This document shows, in pieces, positions 19,301-26,987 of a DNA stretch of 43,513 nt. Made by a program: the position numbers and the translations under genes. Numbering within the stretch: the first letter of the stretch is position 1; the number at the start of each line of letters is the position of its first letter. The notes under the pieces were generated by a model, which had not been told where the DNA came from, did no database searches, and was given only the letters and a program-made list of their open reading frames with translations. Location of the stretch: positions 1-43,513 of the forward strand of contig NZ_QRBZ01000032.1 of NCBI RefSeq assembly GCF_009833085.1, given 5' to 3'. Source of the stretch: Nitrosomonas oligotropha (lineage in GTDB: Bacteria; Pseudomonadota; Gammaproteobacteria; Burkholderiales; Nitrosomonadaceae).

Positions 19301-19674
19301 AATACGATCAGCGTAACCCACGGCCGTAATCGTGCGCCCGCCGGTGCCGCCGGTGTGTAGCGCCAAGGGAAATCTTCGTCGTAGAACTCGATATGGCAAA
19401 GATAATTCGGCTCGAAGTTGGTAATCCAATTGAGCGGTTCGGTTTTGATGATTGCACGCGATTCAATGCCGATGATATCGCCGGGGCCGTACAGGGCGAC
19501 GTTCTTGTTGACCGGAGCGGCCACATCGCCGCCTTCGCCGCCGCTGCCTTTGATATTCAGACTGACGGCGACGCTGGCGCGCGTTTTGACCGAAGCATCC
19601 AGATCCGCCGATTGGATATTATTGGCGACGCCTTGCCGCAGCCACGGTAGAAAAGTATAGGTGCCGATCGCCAT
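16360..19674 (-). CDS. Uncharacterised 1104-aa protein with central membrane hairpin, fourth gene of the operon
   Basis: No named function recognised. The N-terminal 590 residues and C-terminal 450 residues look globular. Between them lie two adjacent hydrophobic helices (about 606-625 and 629-646) with almost no loop. Both large halves should therefore sit on the same side of the membrane, presumably the cytoplasm since no signal peptide is seen. Conserved-looking blocks: ARLRPWVTLIVLTEAEF (114-130), GSQGDFEYLVRLLEPKP (271-287), GLNHEFARELLWREYPTDQR (833-852), GSYFRQFWD (853-861) and PGWFFVIKERPGEPRFGLD (993-1011). The start ATG overlaps the stop of the preceding gene by one base (TAATG) and uses GGGAGG inside that gene's 3' end, so the two are translationally coupled. 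It is the only operon member with evident membrane helices. Confidence 0.85.
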   Translation of the reverse strand: MAIGTYTFLPWLRQGVANNIQSADLDASVKTRASVAVSLNIKGSGGEGGDVAAPVNKNVALYGPGDIIGIESRAIIKTEPLNWITNFEPNYLCHIEFYDEDFPWRYTPAAPAGARLRPWVTLIVLTEAEFADGGNISGKPLPFIDIKADALGSVFPKAEELWAWAHVHVNKNIAGNQDAPQAPDINNALSQLQSVLAQNADEAYSRIVCPRKLTPNERYHAFLIPTFETGRLAGLGMNPDDAPHATFSAWGEGRAAPTQFPFYYRWFFRTGSQGDFEYLVRLLEPKPADSRVGRRDMDVQNPGSNISGIQNPDLEGVLKLGGALLAPLSNQAEQEIAKWENWDQPYPHVFQQELAAFLNLADDYARLAADVAHQNTDLPDAIQADPDPLITPPIYGRWHALRNRVLKEADGSDAPNNQNWLHQLNLDPRWRSAAGFGTDVIIANQEEYMDAAWDQVGDVLEANRQIRLAQLAKITANSWYQKQVLPLQQISHDKVLFMTAPVQKRVISQGVTVFHQIKQSPVTPALTSAPLRRMLRPNGRLQKLSAFDERIHPNNLITHVNDGAITAAPPHVVPASLPTLDNLSQDAQPKNIPAWLLDLLKRYPFIPYLLLALIVLMIIVLAVIGVSTGIWTVAAALSAGLLWAYRTAQRLITQMNQADSVSETGQTPAAVDSMPPSNNFVLTPELNPLALDPANPPQPASAGGADSIQSSRFKNALKDSYTVLQNGLQAGVIPATVPVNMAQLAMDTLVKLNPTITIPKWTLGNILLPPHIIGLIGEKFVEAMAYPEFDVPMYKPLVDKSTELFVPNLNFIGQNTITLLKTNQPFIESYMVGLNHEFARELLWREYPTDQRGSYFRQFWDVSGFLSPTEDSKQRREELKDIPPIHRWSRFSKLGEHDNREQGLENEEELVLVIRGELLKKYPNAVIYAQKAKWQPISATNPAPNKRTERVFDDSVPIKTPLYEAQVKPDIYFFGFDLTEEEARGNSEVDDEPGWFFVIKERPGEPRFGLDIDREGPIQVWNDLAWTDVAPGISDGEFIDIAAAPARSLPSAAPGGTAQEKAEQWKEDHLLSWTNNINSAELAYILFQAPVLVGVHAAEMLPRD

Positions 19675-22600
19675 TATGCCGCCTCCCGCAATGGCGCGGC
19701 TTCCGCGCTGGGGATCACGTGCAGGCTGTCTTGCAGCCCGGGCGACTGGTTCACTTGCGCGCGCAGGAAATCCTGCGCTTGCGCATGCGATGCAAAATAA
19801 GCTTCTTTGCTGTGCGGGCTGTTGTTCATGGTCGAAGCGACGACGTAACCGGCTTCTTTTACGATGACTTTCTGCTCGACTGGCGCTTTTTGCGCTTTGT
19901 AACTGGCCGAGAGCGCCGATTTCGATGCGGCGTTGCGGCCCAGGAAGTGATTGAAGAATTCGGCGCCGATGGCGACAAAACGGATCAGCAATGAGACAAA
20001 ATTATTGTCGATGATATTTTGCTCATAGCGCACCACGCGTTTAACCGCTGCGGATGATTTGAGCTGCTGGTTGCTCACTGACAGTTCGATACCGGCATTT
20101 TGTTTTTCGTAGGAAGGCGCACTCAGTTTGTTGGCGTCGCTCAAGTTTTTATATTGCGCGGTGGCAAACGATTCCTTGGTATCCGCGACCTTGGCCAGAC
20201 CGGTATCGATGACTTCGACGGTCAGCCGCTTGGCGTCTTTCGGTTTTTGATTGCCGACTTTGTCGAGATCCAGATCGAGCGGAACGGCGCGCTGGTTGAC
20301 ACGCAACACGCCGACCGGATGCAGAATCAAATCGTTCGTGCTTTCGATGGTGCGCAGTGACACCAGCAATTGATTGGAGGCAGGCAATTCGGCCGTCCAG
20401 TTATCCAGTTTCTCGAATTCCGCTGTAATGAGCGGCATGATGTCGATGGACGGCAAAGTGGTATTTTCGTCTTCACCCCAGGTATGACTGAAGGGTACGT
20501 CGATATCCCAGAATAGCAGCGAGATTGAGCCTTCGCCCTCGATATGCCACGGCGATGTGCCTTCCAGCTCGCCGCGCATATGCACGCCGAACAAACCGAC
20601 ACCGAACACTTTGACATCGAATGACGCGGAAATGGTGATGATGAAATAGAACGGCGAGAACTGGAACAGCGCGTCAAAGCCGACATGACCGGAAATATTG
20701 AAAGCGCTGAGACCGAAATAAACTTCAGCTTTGGCGCCGAACTGCACGGTGTTGGAAGTGACGGCGAAATAACCTTCCACGCGGATTCGCGCGAATGAGG
20801 TATTCAGGATATTGATCGCAATCCGGTTGGGACTGGGAAAAGGCAGTGGAGGCGGTTTAAAGGAGGGATGAAAACCGCCTACACTGATGACAAAATTGGC
20901 ATCGTTACCCCAAGCGATCAGCAGGCCCATATCGCCGTCGATGGTGAGGAAGATTACCCGGGAATCGTACAAACTGGCATAAAACCATAGCCGCTGTTTG
21001 TCGATCTCCAGTGCACCGATGAAACTGACCTGAATGATGATCAATGCAGCGTCTTCATCGGGCAATGCGACTTTCAGTACACCGAGAATGGCGATATTGC
21101 CCGGCGGTATTTCGACGATGATGCCCAATGAGGCGCTCACCAGTGTCGGTGTGCCCCAGCCGAGTTTTGCCATCGGCCCGATCAGAAACACATCCTGTGC
21201 GGGCGGGAAGAATTGGCGCAGGTCGCTGATGATGCGCGGCGCATTCTCGATGATATTGTCCGGGAACATGATGCTGTTGATCGATCCGGTGCGCACACCG
21301 GCGGCGATCACTTCCAGTTCCATGGTGCGGTTCAGGCCGAGCAACCCGCCGACGGCGTTCAGCGTAAAACCGAAACCCAACTGGAACGGCGTGCCGAATT
21401 CGGCGCTGAGAATGATCAACAGCGAGAAGCCTTCGGAACCGTCGGGCATGCGCGTCGTGATCAGACCGATCGCTTTCACCGTGACGATGCCGCTGAACAT
21501 CAGCTCCAATGCACCGGCGTATTCTTCCTTGTCGAAATCGAAGTAGAGATAACCACCGCCTTTGACGATACCGGCATCGAGCGACAAGCCGACGCCATTC
21601 GGCGGTTTGAATCCTAGCTGGATGTCGACCGGCCCGGCATTGCCGCTGCGGTTATCGACCAAGGCGAAATCGATGGCCAAGCCGATATTTTCGACGACAG
21701 CGGCGAGCGGACCCAGCGCGGCTTTGATGTCGGTTGAAATAGCGGTAGGGAATTTGTTGTTGTCGATGCCGACCGAGAAGGTCAACGCGCTGACTTCGAC
21801 CGGCCCGAGATTCAGGTGCAGCGGCAATTTGATTTCCAGCGCGCTGCTGCCGACGAAAAACAGCCCGTCGCTGCTGTTGTAGCCGAACGCCATGCCGAAA
21901 TCGGAATTGAGCTGGACGCCGCTCAGAATATCGGTAAGAAAACCATCGCCATCGGCAAACGAAATGGCCAGTTTACCGGCGCCGATTTCACCGCCGACGG
22001 TAAAATCGGCCGCCGATTGTCCGCCGCCGCTGCCTTGAATCCGGCCACCAAAGCTGACACCGAATTTACCCACTTCCAACCGGCTGCCGTCCGGGTCGCC
22101 GATCAATAGATACGGCGTTGCCGCTTGCGTGCGGTCGGCGGTGACGCTGAGGTTCAGCGAACCGGAAACCGTATCGGCTGCGGAGGTATGAAAAGTGAAT
22201 GTGGCCGGTGGCTGGATTACTAACTCGGCGCCGAACGGCAGTGTGGCCTGTAAATCCAGGATGACTTTTAAATCGTCGGCGGCAAATTCGATTTTACCGG
22301 GACTGAGATTTTGCCGGATCGACAGACTCAATCCGTTGGGATTGAGATCGGTGCGCGGCCGCAGTTGAAAGATGACGGCTTCGAGAATCGGTGTGGGCGA
22401 CGTATCGTCAAAAAAAGCCGGTGCTTTGAGATGCAGTAGTAAACGTTCCAGCCGCTGTAGCAAATTGGCGGCATCGAGACTGTTGCTGCTCCAGTTATAG
22501 TGCGACTGTAATGCCGACACCGGCGATTCCAGCCACTTGCCCAGTTCGTTGAAATGGAAGGTGGAGATGGTGAATTCAGGATTGCCGGGATCGGTCGAGC

Positions 22601-23075
22601 CGACGTTATTGCGTTGCCGCTCGAGTATGCCCAGCAGCTCGAACAATTCGTTGATGCCGTTGGCGGCATCCAGCGCACGGACGAGCAAGTAGTTGAACAA
22701 GCGTTCGGCAAAATGACTGGATACGCTGGCCGGAATACCGCCGATGCCTTGCACGGCGGTTTGCAGTTGATCGATTTTTTGAATAGCAGTGATGACTTGG
22801 CTAATCAATTCCGTGCTGATGGAAATAATTTGCCCGATGTCTTCGTCTTCGATTGCTTGCGCCAAATCCCCGGCTTTTTGCAACACGGTTTTGCTGCTGG
22901 CGACCAGCGCCTGCATCGGTGAAGCCAGCGACGATACCTGTCCGCTGTTGAGCGTGATACCTAATTCGGCGAATGTTTGCACCGCGCGTGTGCTATTCAG
23001 CTCGCGTTCCAGCGGCTCCAGCACATTGGAGATTTGCAGCAGAACGCGTTGTAAGGTATCCACTTCATTTGACAT
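19674..23075 (-). CDS. Large beta-rich protein resembling DUF6603 (1133 aa), third gene of the operon
   Basis: The N-terminal 220 residues are helical (leucine-rich, QRVLLQISNVLEPLERE). Residues about 280-880 are a long series of alternating-hydrophobic beta strands rich in Gly, for example SVGGFHPSFKPPP (731-743), GYFAVTSNTVQFGAKAEVYF and SPWHIEGEGSISLLFW (841-856). This pattern recalls the uncharacterised Pfam type DUF6603; the match is from memory. An open beta-groove or solenoid is my inference. The C-terminal 250 residues are more polar. The start is set at ATG 23075, not the upstream in-frame 23135. GGAGG lies nine bases before it, and the resulting 11-base overlap with the protease-like gene is typical of coupling. 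No signal peptide is seen. Confidence 0.85.
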   Translation of the reverse strand: MSNEVDTLQRVLLQISNVLEPLERELNSTRAVQTFAELGITLNSGQVSSLASPMQALVASSKTVLQKAGDLAQAIEDEDIGQIISISTELISQVITAIQKIDQLQTAVQGIGGIPASVSSHFAERLFNYLLVRALDAANGINELFELLGILERQRNNVGSTDPGNPEFTISTFHFNELGKWLESPVSALQSHYNWSSNSLDAANLLQRLERLLLHLKAPAFFDDTSPTPILEAVIFQLRPRTDLNPNGLSLSIRQNLSPGKIEFAADDLKVILDLQATLPFGAELVIQPPATFTFHTSAADTVSGSLNLSVTADRTQAATPYLLIGDPDGSRLEVGKFGVSFGGRIQGSGGGQSAADFTVGGEIGAGKLAISFADGDGFLTDILSGVQLNSDFGMAFGYNSSDGLFFVGSSALEIKLPLHLNLGPVEVSALTFSVGIDNNKFPTAISTDIKAALGPLAAVVENIGLAIDFALVDNRSGNAGPVDIQLGFKPPNGVGLSLDAGIVKGGGYLYFDFDKEEYAGALELMFSGIVTVKAIGLITTRMPDGSEGFSLLIILSAEFGTPFQLGFGFTLNAVGGLLGLNRTMELEVIAAGVRTGSINSIMFPDNIIENAPRIISDLRQFFPPAQDVFLIGPMAKLGWGTPTLVSASLGIIVEIPPGNIAILGVLKVALPDEDAALIIIQVSFIGALEIDKQRLWFYASLYDSRVIFLTIDGDMGLLIAWGNDANFVISVGGFHPSFKPPPLPFPSPNRIAINILNTSFARIRVEGYFAVTSNTVQFGAKAEVYFGLSAFNISGHVGFDALFQFSPFYFIITISASFDVKVFGVGLFGVHMRGELEGTSPWHIEGEGSISLLFWDIDVPFSHTWGEDENTTLPSIDIMPLITAEFEKLDNWTAELPASNQLLVSLRTIESTNDLILHPVGVLRVNQRAVPLDLDLDKVGNQKPKDAKRLTVEVIDTGLAKVADTKESFATAQYKNLSDANKLSAPSYEKQNAGIELSVSNQQLKSSAAVKRVVRYEQNIIDNNFVSLLIRFVAIGAEFFNHFLGRNAASKSALSASYKAQKAPVEQKVIVKEAGYVVASTMNNSPHSKEAYFASHAQAQDFLRAQVNQSPGLQDSLHVIPSAEAAPLREAA

Positions 23076-24618
23076 CGGTGGTTTCCTCCATGAGCGTGGC
23101 GTTTCTGTTTGATTCACTGGAGCTGGTGTCTTCAAACTGCTTAACGAACTCGTGCAGATTGTCGAAGCTGTTGATAAATCCCATTACTTCGTCGACGTAA
23201 CGCTGAATGACTTGCTGCAACGCGGCGCTGCCATGCTGTGTCAGCACCTCGGCCATGCGCCGGATCATCTGATCGCGCGTGATACCTTCCACTTCAAACG
23301 GAATCAGATGTGCGGGATCGCGCGCATTGTTGACGAAGTGCGCCAGGAACGTGGGGCCTTTGCTGCGATGCCACGCCACGGTGACCGGCCGCCGGTGATT
23401 CACAAGCGCAATCACTTCCTGACGATGGTCGAGAATTTGTTGATAAATTTCAGCGCCTTTGCGCGTGTTCAAAAAGCGCTCACGTACTTCGGTGGTGTGA
23501 TTGATGCCGGTGAGGATGCCCTCGACATCGTTTAACGTTTGCCCGGCGGGGCCGACCGGGGGATTGGCAGTAGTGATCGGGGTGATGCTGAGGTAGGCTA
23601 TGACCGGGTGAATGTGGCAAGCGAGCGTTCGAGCCGGATTGGCGCTATCTCCTGCGTACAACAGACCGACTACTTTGTTTTGTGCGTTGACGATTGCAGA
23701 GCCTGAGTCGCCTTCATCTGAGAATTTCATTTCTCCATTGCAATTGGGTTGTGTGGCTTCGATATAGAGAGCACGGCCTCCGGTCGGGTCTATCGCAGCC
23801 GTATCGATGACTTTGCCCGTTGTTTTGCTGGTTCTGCGCCCGACTTTATGGACCACATAATCCCCGCTACCCAAATCACTTTGTGCAACACGGGCCACAT
23901 CTTCCAGTTTGCTGTTGCCGCCGATATTCAATCCACGGATTTCGTTTTTATACGATACACCGCAGTTGGTGTTGCACCAGCTGGAAATACAGATATCCAA
24001 TTTGGCGATCGCACAATCTAGAAAATAATCTTGCGCTGTTTCGCTGGGATAAGTGTAAGAGTAGGGTCCCTGCTGACCGATGTTATGAATTTTTCCGATC
24101 GGATTGCGCCGCTCTTGGGTGGCGTCAATATTGATAGTCCCTGCGTTATCGATAAACCTTGGCTGATAAATCGTATCGCCATTGGACGCGCCATTGCTTG
24201 CAAGGACATGATTGTTCGACAGCAGCACGACGTTCTCGGGTCCGCTGACGCCGTTCAACGTGGCAAAACAACCCAACGTTCCGGAGCCGATTTGACTCGA
24301 AGCGTTGGTTTTGAAATTGGTAACCGATATGCCGCCGATCAACGGTGAATGCTGATCCAAGTCTTCGCAGTGTAAGGGTTTGGGTTGAATGACCAATACC
24401 ACATCGGTTGGAATGCCCTTGTATTCTTTCGGGATGATATCCGCTGGATTCAGCTCTTCCGGTTTGCGTTTTTCTTTGACGTACACGCGAAATGAGACTT
24501 GATCGGTGGTTTTTCCGCCAATTTCTTTCAAGCCATAGCCGACACCGATAACGCCTGGGATTTTTTTCAATTCGGCTTCCGCTTCCGCGTGTAATGCAGC
24601 CAGTTCTTTTTGATCCAT
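23065..24618 (-). CDS. Chymotrypsin-fold protease-like protein with C-terminal helical domain (517 aa)
   Basis: Putative serine peptidase. After an N-terminal domain (1-95, with PGVIGVGYGLKE and VSFRVYVKEK) comes a trypsin/chymotrypsin-like domain. Its apparent catalytic residues are His137 in LLSNNHVLA, Asp201 in YFLDCAIAKLD and Ser305 in DEGDSGSAIV. A cysteine pattern (C-x4-C near 215-219) adds structure. The region 365-490 forms a separate helical domain with HRQEVIALVNHRRPVTVAWH. There is no signal peptide or membrane helix, so it appears to act in the cytoplasm or leave by a non-Sec route. GGAGG seven bases before ATG 24618 fixes the start. It is 65 bases after the paralogous protease-like gene. 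Natural substrates may be the giant neighbours. Confidence 0.85.
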   Translation of the reverse strand: MDQKELAALHAEAEAELKKIPGVIGVGYGLKEIGGKTTDQVSFRVYVKEKRKPEELNPADIIPKEYKGIPTDVVLVIQPKPLHCEDLDQHSPLIGGISVTNFKTNASSQIGSGTLGCFATLNGVSGPENVVLLSNNHVLASNGASNGDTIYQPRFIDNAGTINIDATQERRNPIGKIHNIGQQGPYSYTYPSETAQDYFLDCAIAKLDICISSWCNTNCGVSYKNEIRGLNIGGNSKLEDVARVAQSDLGSGDYVVHKVGRRTSKTTGKVIDTAAIDPTGGRALYIEATQPNCNGEMKFSDEGDSGSAIVNAQNKVVGLLYAGDSANPARTLACHIHPVIAYLSITPITTANPPVGPAGQTLNDVEGILTGINHTTEVRERFLNTRKGAEIYQQILDHRQEVIALVNHRRPVTVAWHRSKGPTFLAHFVNNARDPAHLIPFEVEGITRDQMIRRMAEVLTQHGSAALQQVIQRYVDEVMGFINSFDNLHEFVKQFEDTSSSESNRNATLMEETTDVK

Positions 24619-24683
24619 TACATTACCTCCGTCCAGTCAGCTGGCAGTGTGCGAATACAGTGCGTTTTCTCTGAGGCATAGCG

Positions 24684-25547
24684 TTAATCCTTATGGATAG
24701 ACCGGGGCGCGCAAAAATCGAAGTACCAGGGCGTAATCTGCAAACAACTGAGCACCGGATGAATGTGGCACGCATAAGCGATATAGGGATCGCGCATGTG
24801 ATGGCCCCAGAGCAATCCCACCGCGCGCTGGTATTGGTCGACGAGTAAAGCGCCGGAATCGCCTTTACGTGAGAACGGCTGCCTAACGCCGTGGCGATCG
24901 GGCAGCGCTTCGATGATCAACGTGTTGCGGCACAGTTCGCCATGGACAGTCTCAACCGTGGCTGCGCTGTCAATGATTTTCCCCCACGTTGAATCAGGGC
25001 GGCCTAACAAGCGGACTTTCAGTTCCCGTCCTCTCAGCGTATCCAGCGGATGCACCCGGGCGATTTTTGCGAAGTGCCGGACTCTTCCTTGCATCCGCTG
25101 CGGATTTTTGCTTTGCTTCAGCAGCAGGCTGGCTGTTGCGCAATCGATGTAATAGGGTTTTTCCGGTTCTCCCGGATAGGCAAAGGGGAAATGCCCGCAT
25201 AGTCCTTCATCGTCGATTTTGGCAATGGCATTTAAGCGCGGTGCGTCAAAAATGACATGGTCATCGTGTTCTTCGTAATCGGGCTGAAAAATAATTTCAT
25301 CGTGTTCCGCATCGTTGGCGAACAGAACATGCCGGTTGGATACCAACACCAGCGATTCCCCATCCGGAGCGTTACGTTTGACGGCCAGGAAACCCAGCGT
25401 GCCCAGGCCTACGTTGATATGGCGGGATTGATAAATGCCTTTCAGATTGCTGATGGCGGCGCCCACACGCGGTAACGCGGCATCAAGGTGATGCTGAACC
25501 AAAGCGCCCGGATGGCCGGTCAATTTGAACGAGGCATTTGCAGTCAT
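24684..25547 (-). CDS. Chymotrypsin-fold protease-like protein, short paralogue (287 aa), first gene of the operon
   Basis: Paralogue of the protease-like domain of the next gene. In 287-aa numbering the expected triad is His73 (LVSNRHVLF), Asp135 (YYIDCATASL) and Ser231 (RKGDSGALLV). The shared AYACHIHPVLSCLQITP region after the serine matches TLACHIHPVIAYLSITP in the 517-aa protein, confirming common ancestry. It lacks the long C-terminal helical domain of that protein and has no signal peptide. The start is taken at ATG 25547, preceded by AGGTGG. An in-frame GTG at 25556 overlaps that ribosome site and is less likely. It heads the minus-strand operon, with the promoter expected in the 25548-26003 gap shared with the divergent membrane-protein gene. 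Confidence 0.85.
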   Translation of the reverse strand: MTANASFKLTGHPGALVQHHLDAALPRVGAAISNLKGIYQSRHINVGLGTLGFLAVKRNAPDGESLVLVSNRHVLFANDAEHDEIIFQPDYEEHDDHVIFDAPRLNAIAKIDDEGLCGHFPFAYPGEPEKPYYIDCATASLLLKQSKNPQRMQGRVRHFAKIARVHPLDTLRGRELKVRLLGRPDSTWGKIIDSAATVETVHGELCRNTLIIEALPDRHGVRQPFSRKGDSGALLVDQYQRAVGLLWGHHMRDPYIAYACHIHPVLSCLQITPWYFDFCAPRSIHKD

Positions 25548-25556
25548 AGTAACCAC

Positions 25557-26003
25557 CTATTAATAAAGCCATCGACCGATGAAAACCACTCAGTGATGCG
25601 CTTAATTATTCAACTTATCGCTTCTTTATCATCAAAGATGACTTGGGACGATTAGATGCAGTGATGCTGGTACGGAAATCCGCCCTTATGGGGGAATTTT
25701 GTTACTACGTTTCTAATTTGACTGAACTTACTAATCCTTGCTAATCAGCAACCGATTTGCTGACTGGATACTTGTTCCGGTGTAGGGTTTTTTAGGTGGG
25801 TATGCGTGTTATTAATTTTTATGGATGAAACATTAACCCTTTGTTCGTATTTCATTTTTCTGTTGGAATAGAAAAATAATAACCCCGCTTCAGTCCAGAA
25901 TATACTGAAAACCCGGAAAGCTGTCAAACAAAGCAACCCGTTTCCGGTTCTGTGCGCTAAACTGATCGATGACGTGTAACGACTATCAATTGCGGGAGGA
26001 AAA
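25557..26003. other. Divergent intergenic region with two inverted repeats
   Basis: No gene seen. It must hold the promoters of the giant-protein operon (minus) and the membrane-protein gene (plus), but I found no convincing -35/-10 pair for either. Two inverted repeats stand out. TCAGCAA at 25745-25751 pairs with TTGCTGA at 25757-25763. TTCAGT at 25889-25894 pairs with ACTGAA at 25904-25909. Either could be an operator for shared control of the divergent transcripts. Confidence 0.5.
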
Positions 26004-26981
26004 ATGCTGAATTCTTCAATTCTGGATATCGCTCTGGGCATGGTGTTTCTCTTTGTTTTGGTCAGTTTGTTGTGTTCTGCGGTCAATGAAATGATTGCGC
26101 AATTCATCCGGATGCGCGCCAAAAATCTTGAAGCCGGTCTGACCAACTTGCTGCAATCCGGCGAAGCCAACCAACTGGTCACCGATCTCTACCGACATCC
26201 GTTGATTAACGGGCTTTCAAAAGCGGGAGAAAAACCTTCCTATATCCCGCCGAAGAACTTCACCCTGGCGCTGATGGATATCATGACCGGCAATACCGGC
26301 AAGCTTCCGGCGGACAATCAATCGCTAATCGCAAAGATCGAGAGCCAGAAGTTTTTTGCACAAACCGAAGCGGGAAAATCGATCATCCTGTTGCTGCATG
26401 AAGCAGGCAACGACGCCGAGAAAGCGCGCAGGAACGTGGAGAGCTGGTACAACGATGCGATGGACCGGGTGGGCGGCTGGTACAAACAAAAAACGCAAAT
26501 CATTATTTTTGGTATTTCACTCGTGGTCTGTACAGTCTTGAATATCGACGCCATCAAAATTTCCCAGACCCTGTGGACCGATATCGCGCTTCGGCAAGCT
26601 TTGGTTCAAGCGGCTTCTTCGACGGATGTTGCCGGTTTGATGCCGCAATCACCGGCAAAGCAATCGACAGAGGAAAAATCCACCGGGAATGATGATGGTG
26701 CAGGCAAAGAAACTGTGGAATCCCCGAAGGATGTTGGGAAGTTGATTAAAAAAATTGAAGAACTGCGCTTGCCAATTGGCTGGACGGTCAAAGATGGCGA
26801 AGAGAAAAAATGGATCTGGGTATCGGAAAAATTCGAAGCCATGGACTGGCTGGTGAAATTTATGGGCATCCTGATCACGACTTTCGCCGGATCCCTTGGC
26901 GCACCATTCTGGTTTCAGTTGCTGAATAAGATTGTCGATCTGAGAGCGGCGGGTAAGCAGCCTGGTAAATCTGGGGGATAG
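26004..26981 (+). CDS. Uncharacterised three-helix membrane protein (325 aa)
   Basis: No named function recognised. Predicted membrane helices lie at about 5-26, 163-181 and 281-303. The first helix is followed by a conserved-looking SAVNEMIAQFIRMRAKNLE segment. The region before TM2 carries VESWYNDAMDRVGGWYKQ (146-163), which resembles a W-x4-MDRVxGWYK signature I recall from unnamed membrane proteins in other bacteria (unverified). Between TM2 and TM3 is a polar, Ser/Lys/Asp-rich loop (205-255). GGGAGG before ATG 26004 fixes the start. It is divergent from the protease-headed giant operon across about 450 bases, and may be a membrane partner of that system. The next gene starts six bases after its stop. 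Confidence 0.75.
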   Translation: MLNSSILDIALGMVFLFVLVSLLCSAVNEMIAQFIRMRAKNLEAGLTNLLQSGEANQLVTDLYRHPLINGLSKAGEKPSYIPPKNFTLALMDIMTGNTGKLPADNQSLIAKIESQKFFAQTEAGKSIILLLHEAGNDAEKARRNVESWYNDAMDRVGGWYKQKTQIIIFGISLVVCTVLNIDAIKISQTLWTDIALRQALVQAASSTDVAGLMPQSPAKQSTEEKSTGNDDGAGKETVESPKDVGKLIKKIEELRLPIGWTVKDGEEKKWIWVSEKFEAMDWLVKFMGILITTFAGSLGAPFWFQLLNKIVDLRAAGKQPGKSGG

Positions 26982-26987
26982 TAGTTT

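Noticed and set aside
23065..23135. Upstream start at 23135 for the DUF6603-like protein
   Set aside because: It would overlap the protease-like gene by 71 bases and lacks a ribosome site. GGAGG lies correctly before ATG 23075.
8772..25547. Prophage, contractile injection system or Tc-toxin identity for the giant operon
   Set aside because: No sheath, tube, baseplate, terminase, capsid or Rhs/TcC-like repeat motifs were recognised, and there is no integrase or att-like repeat at the edges.
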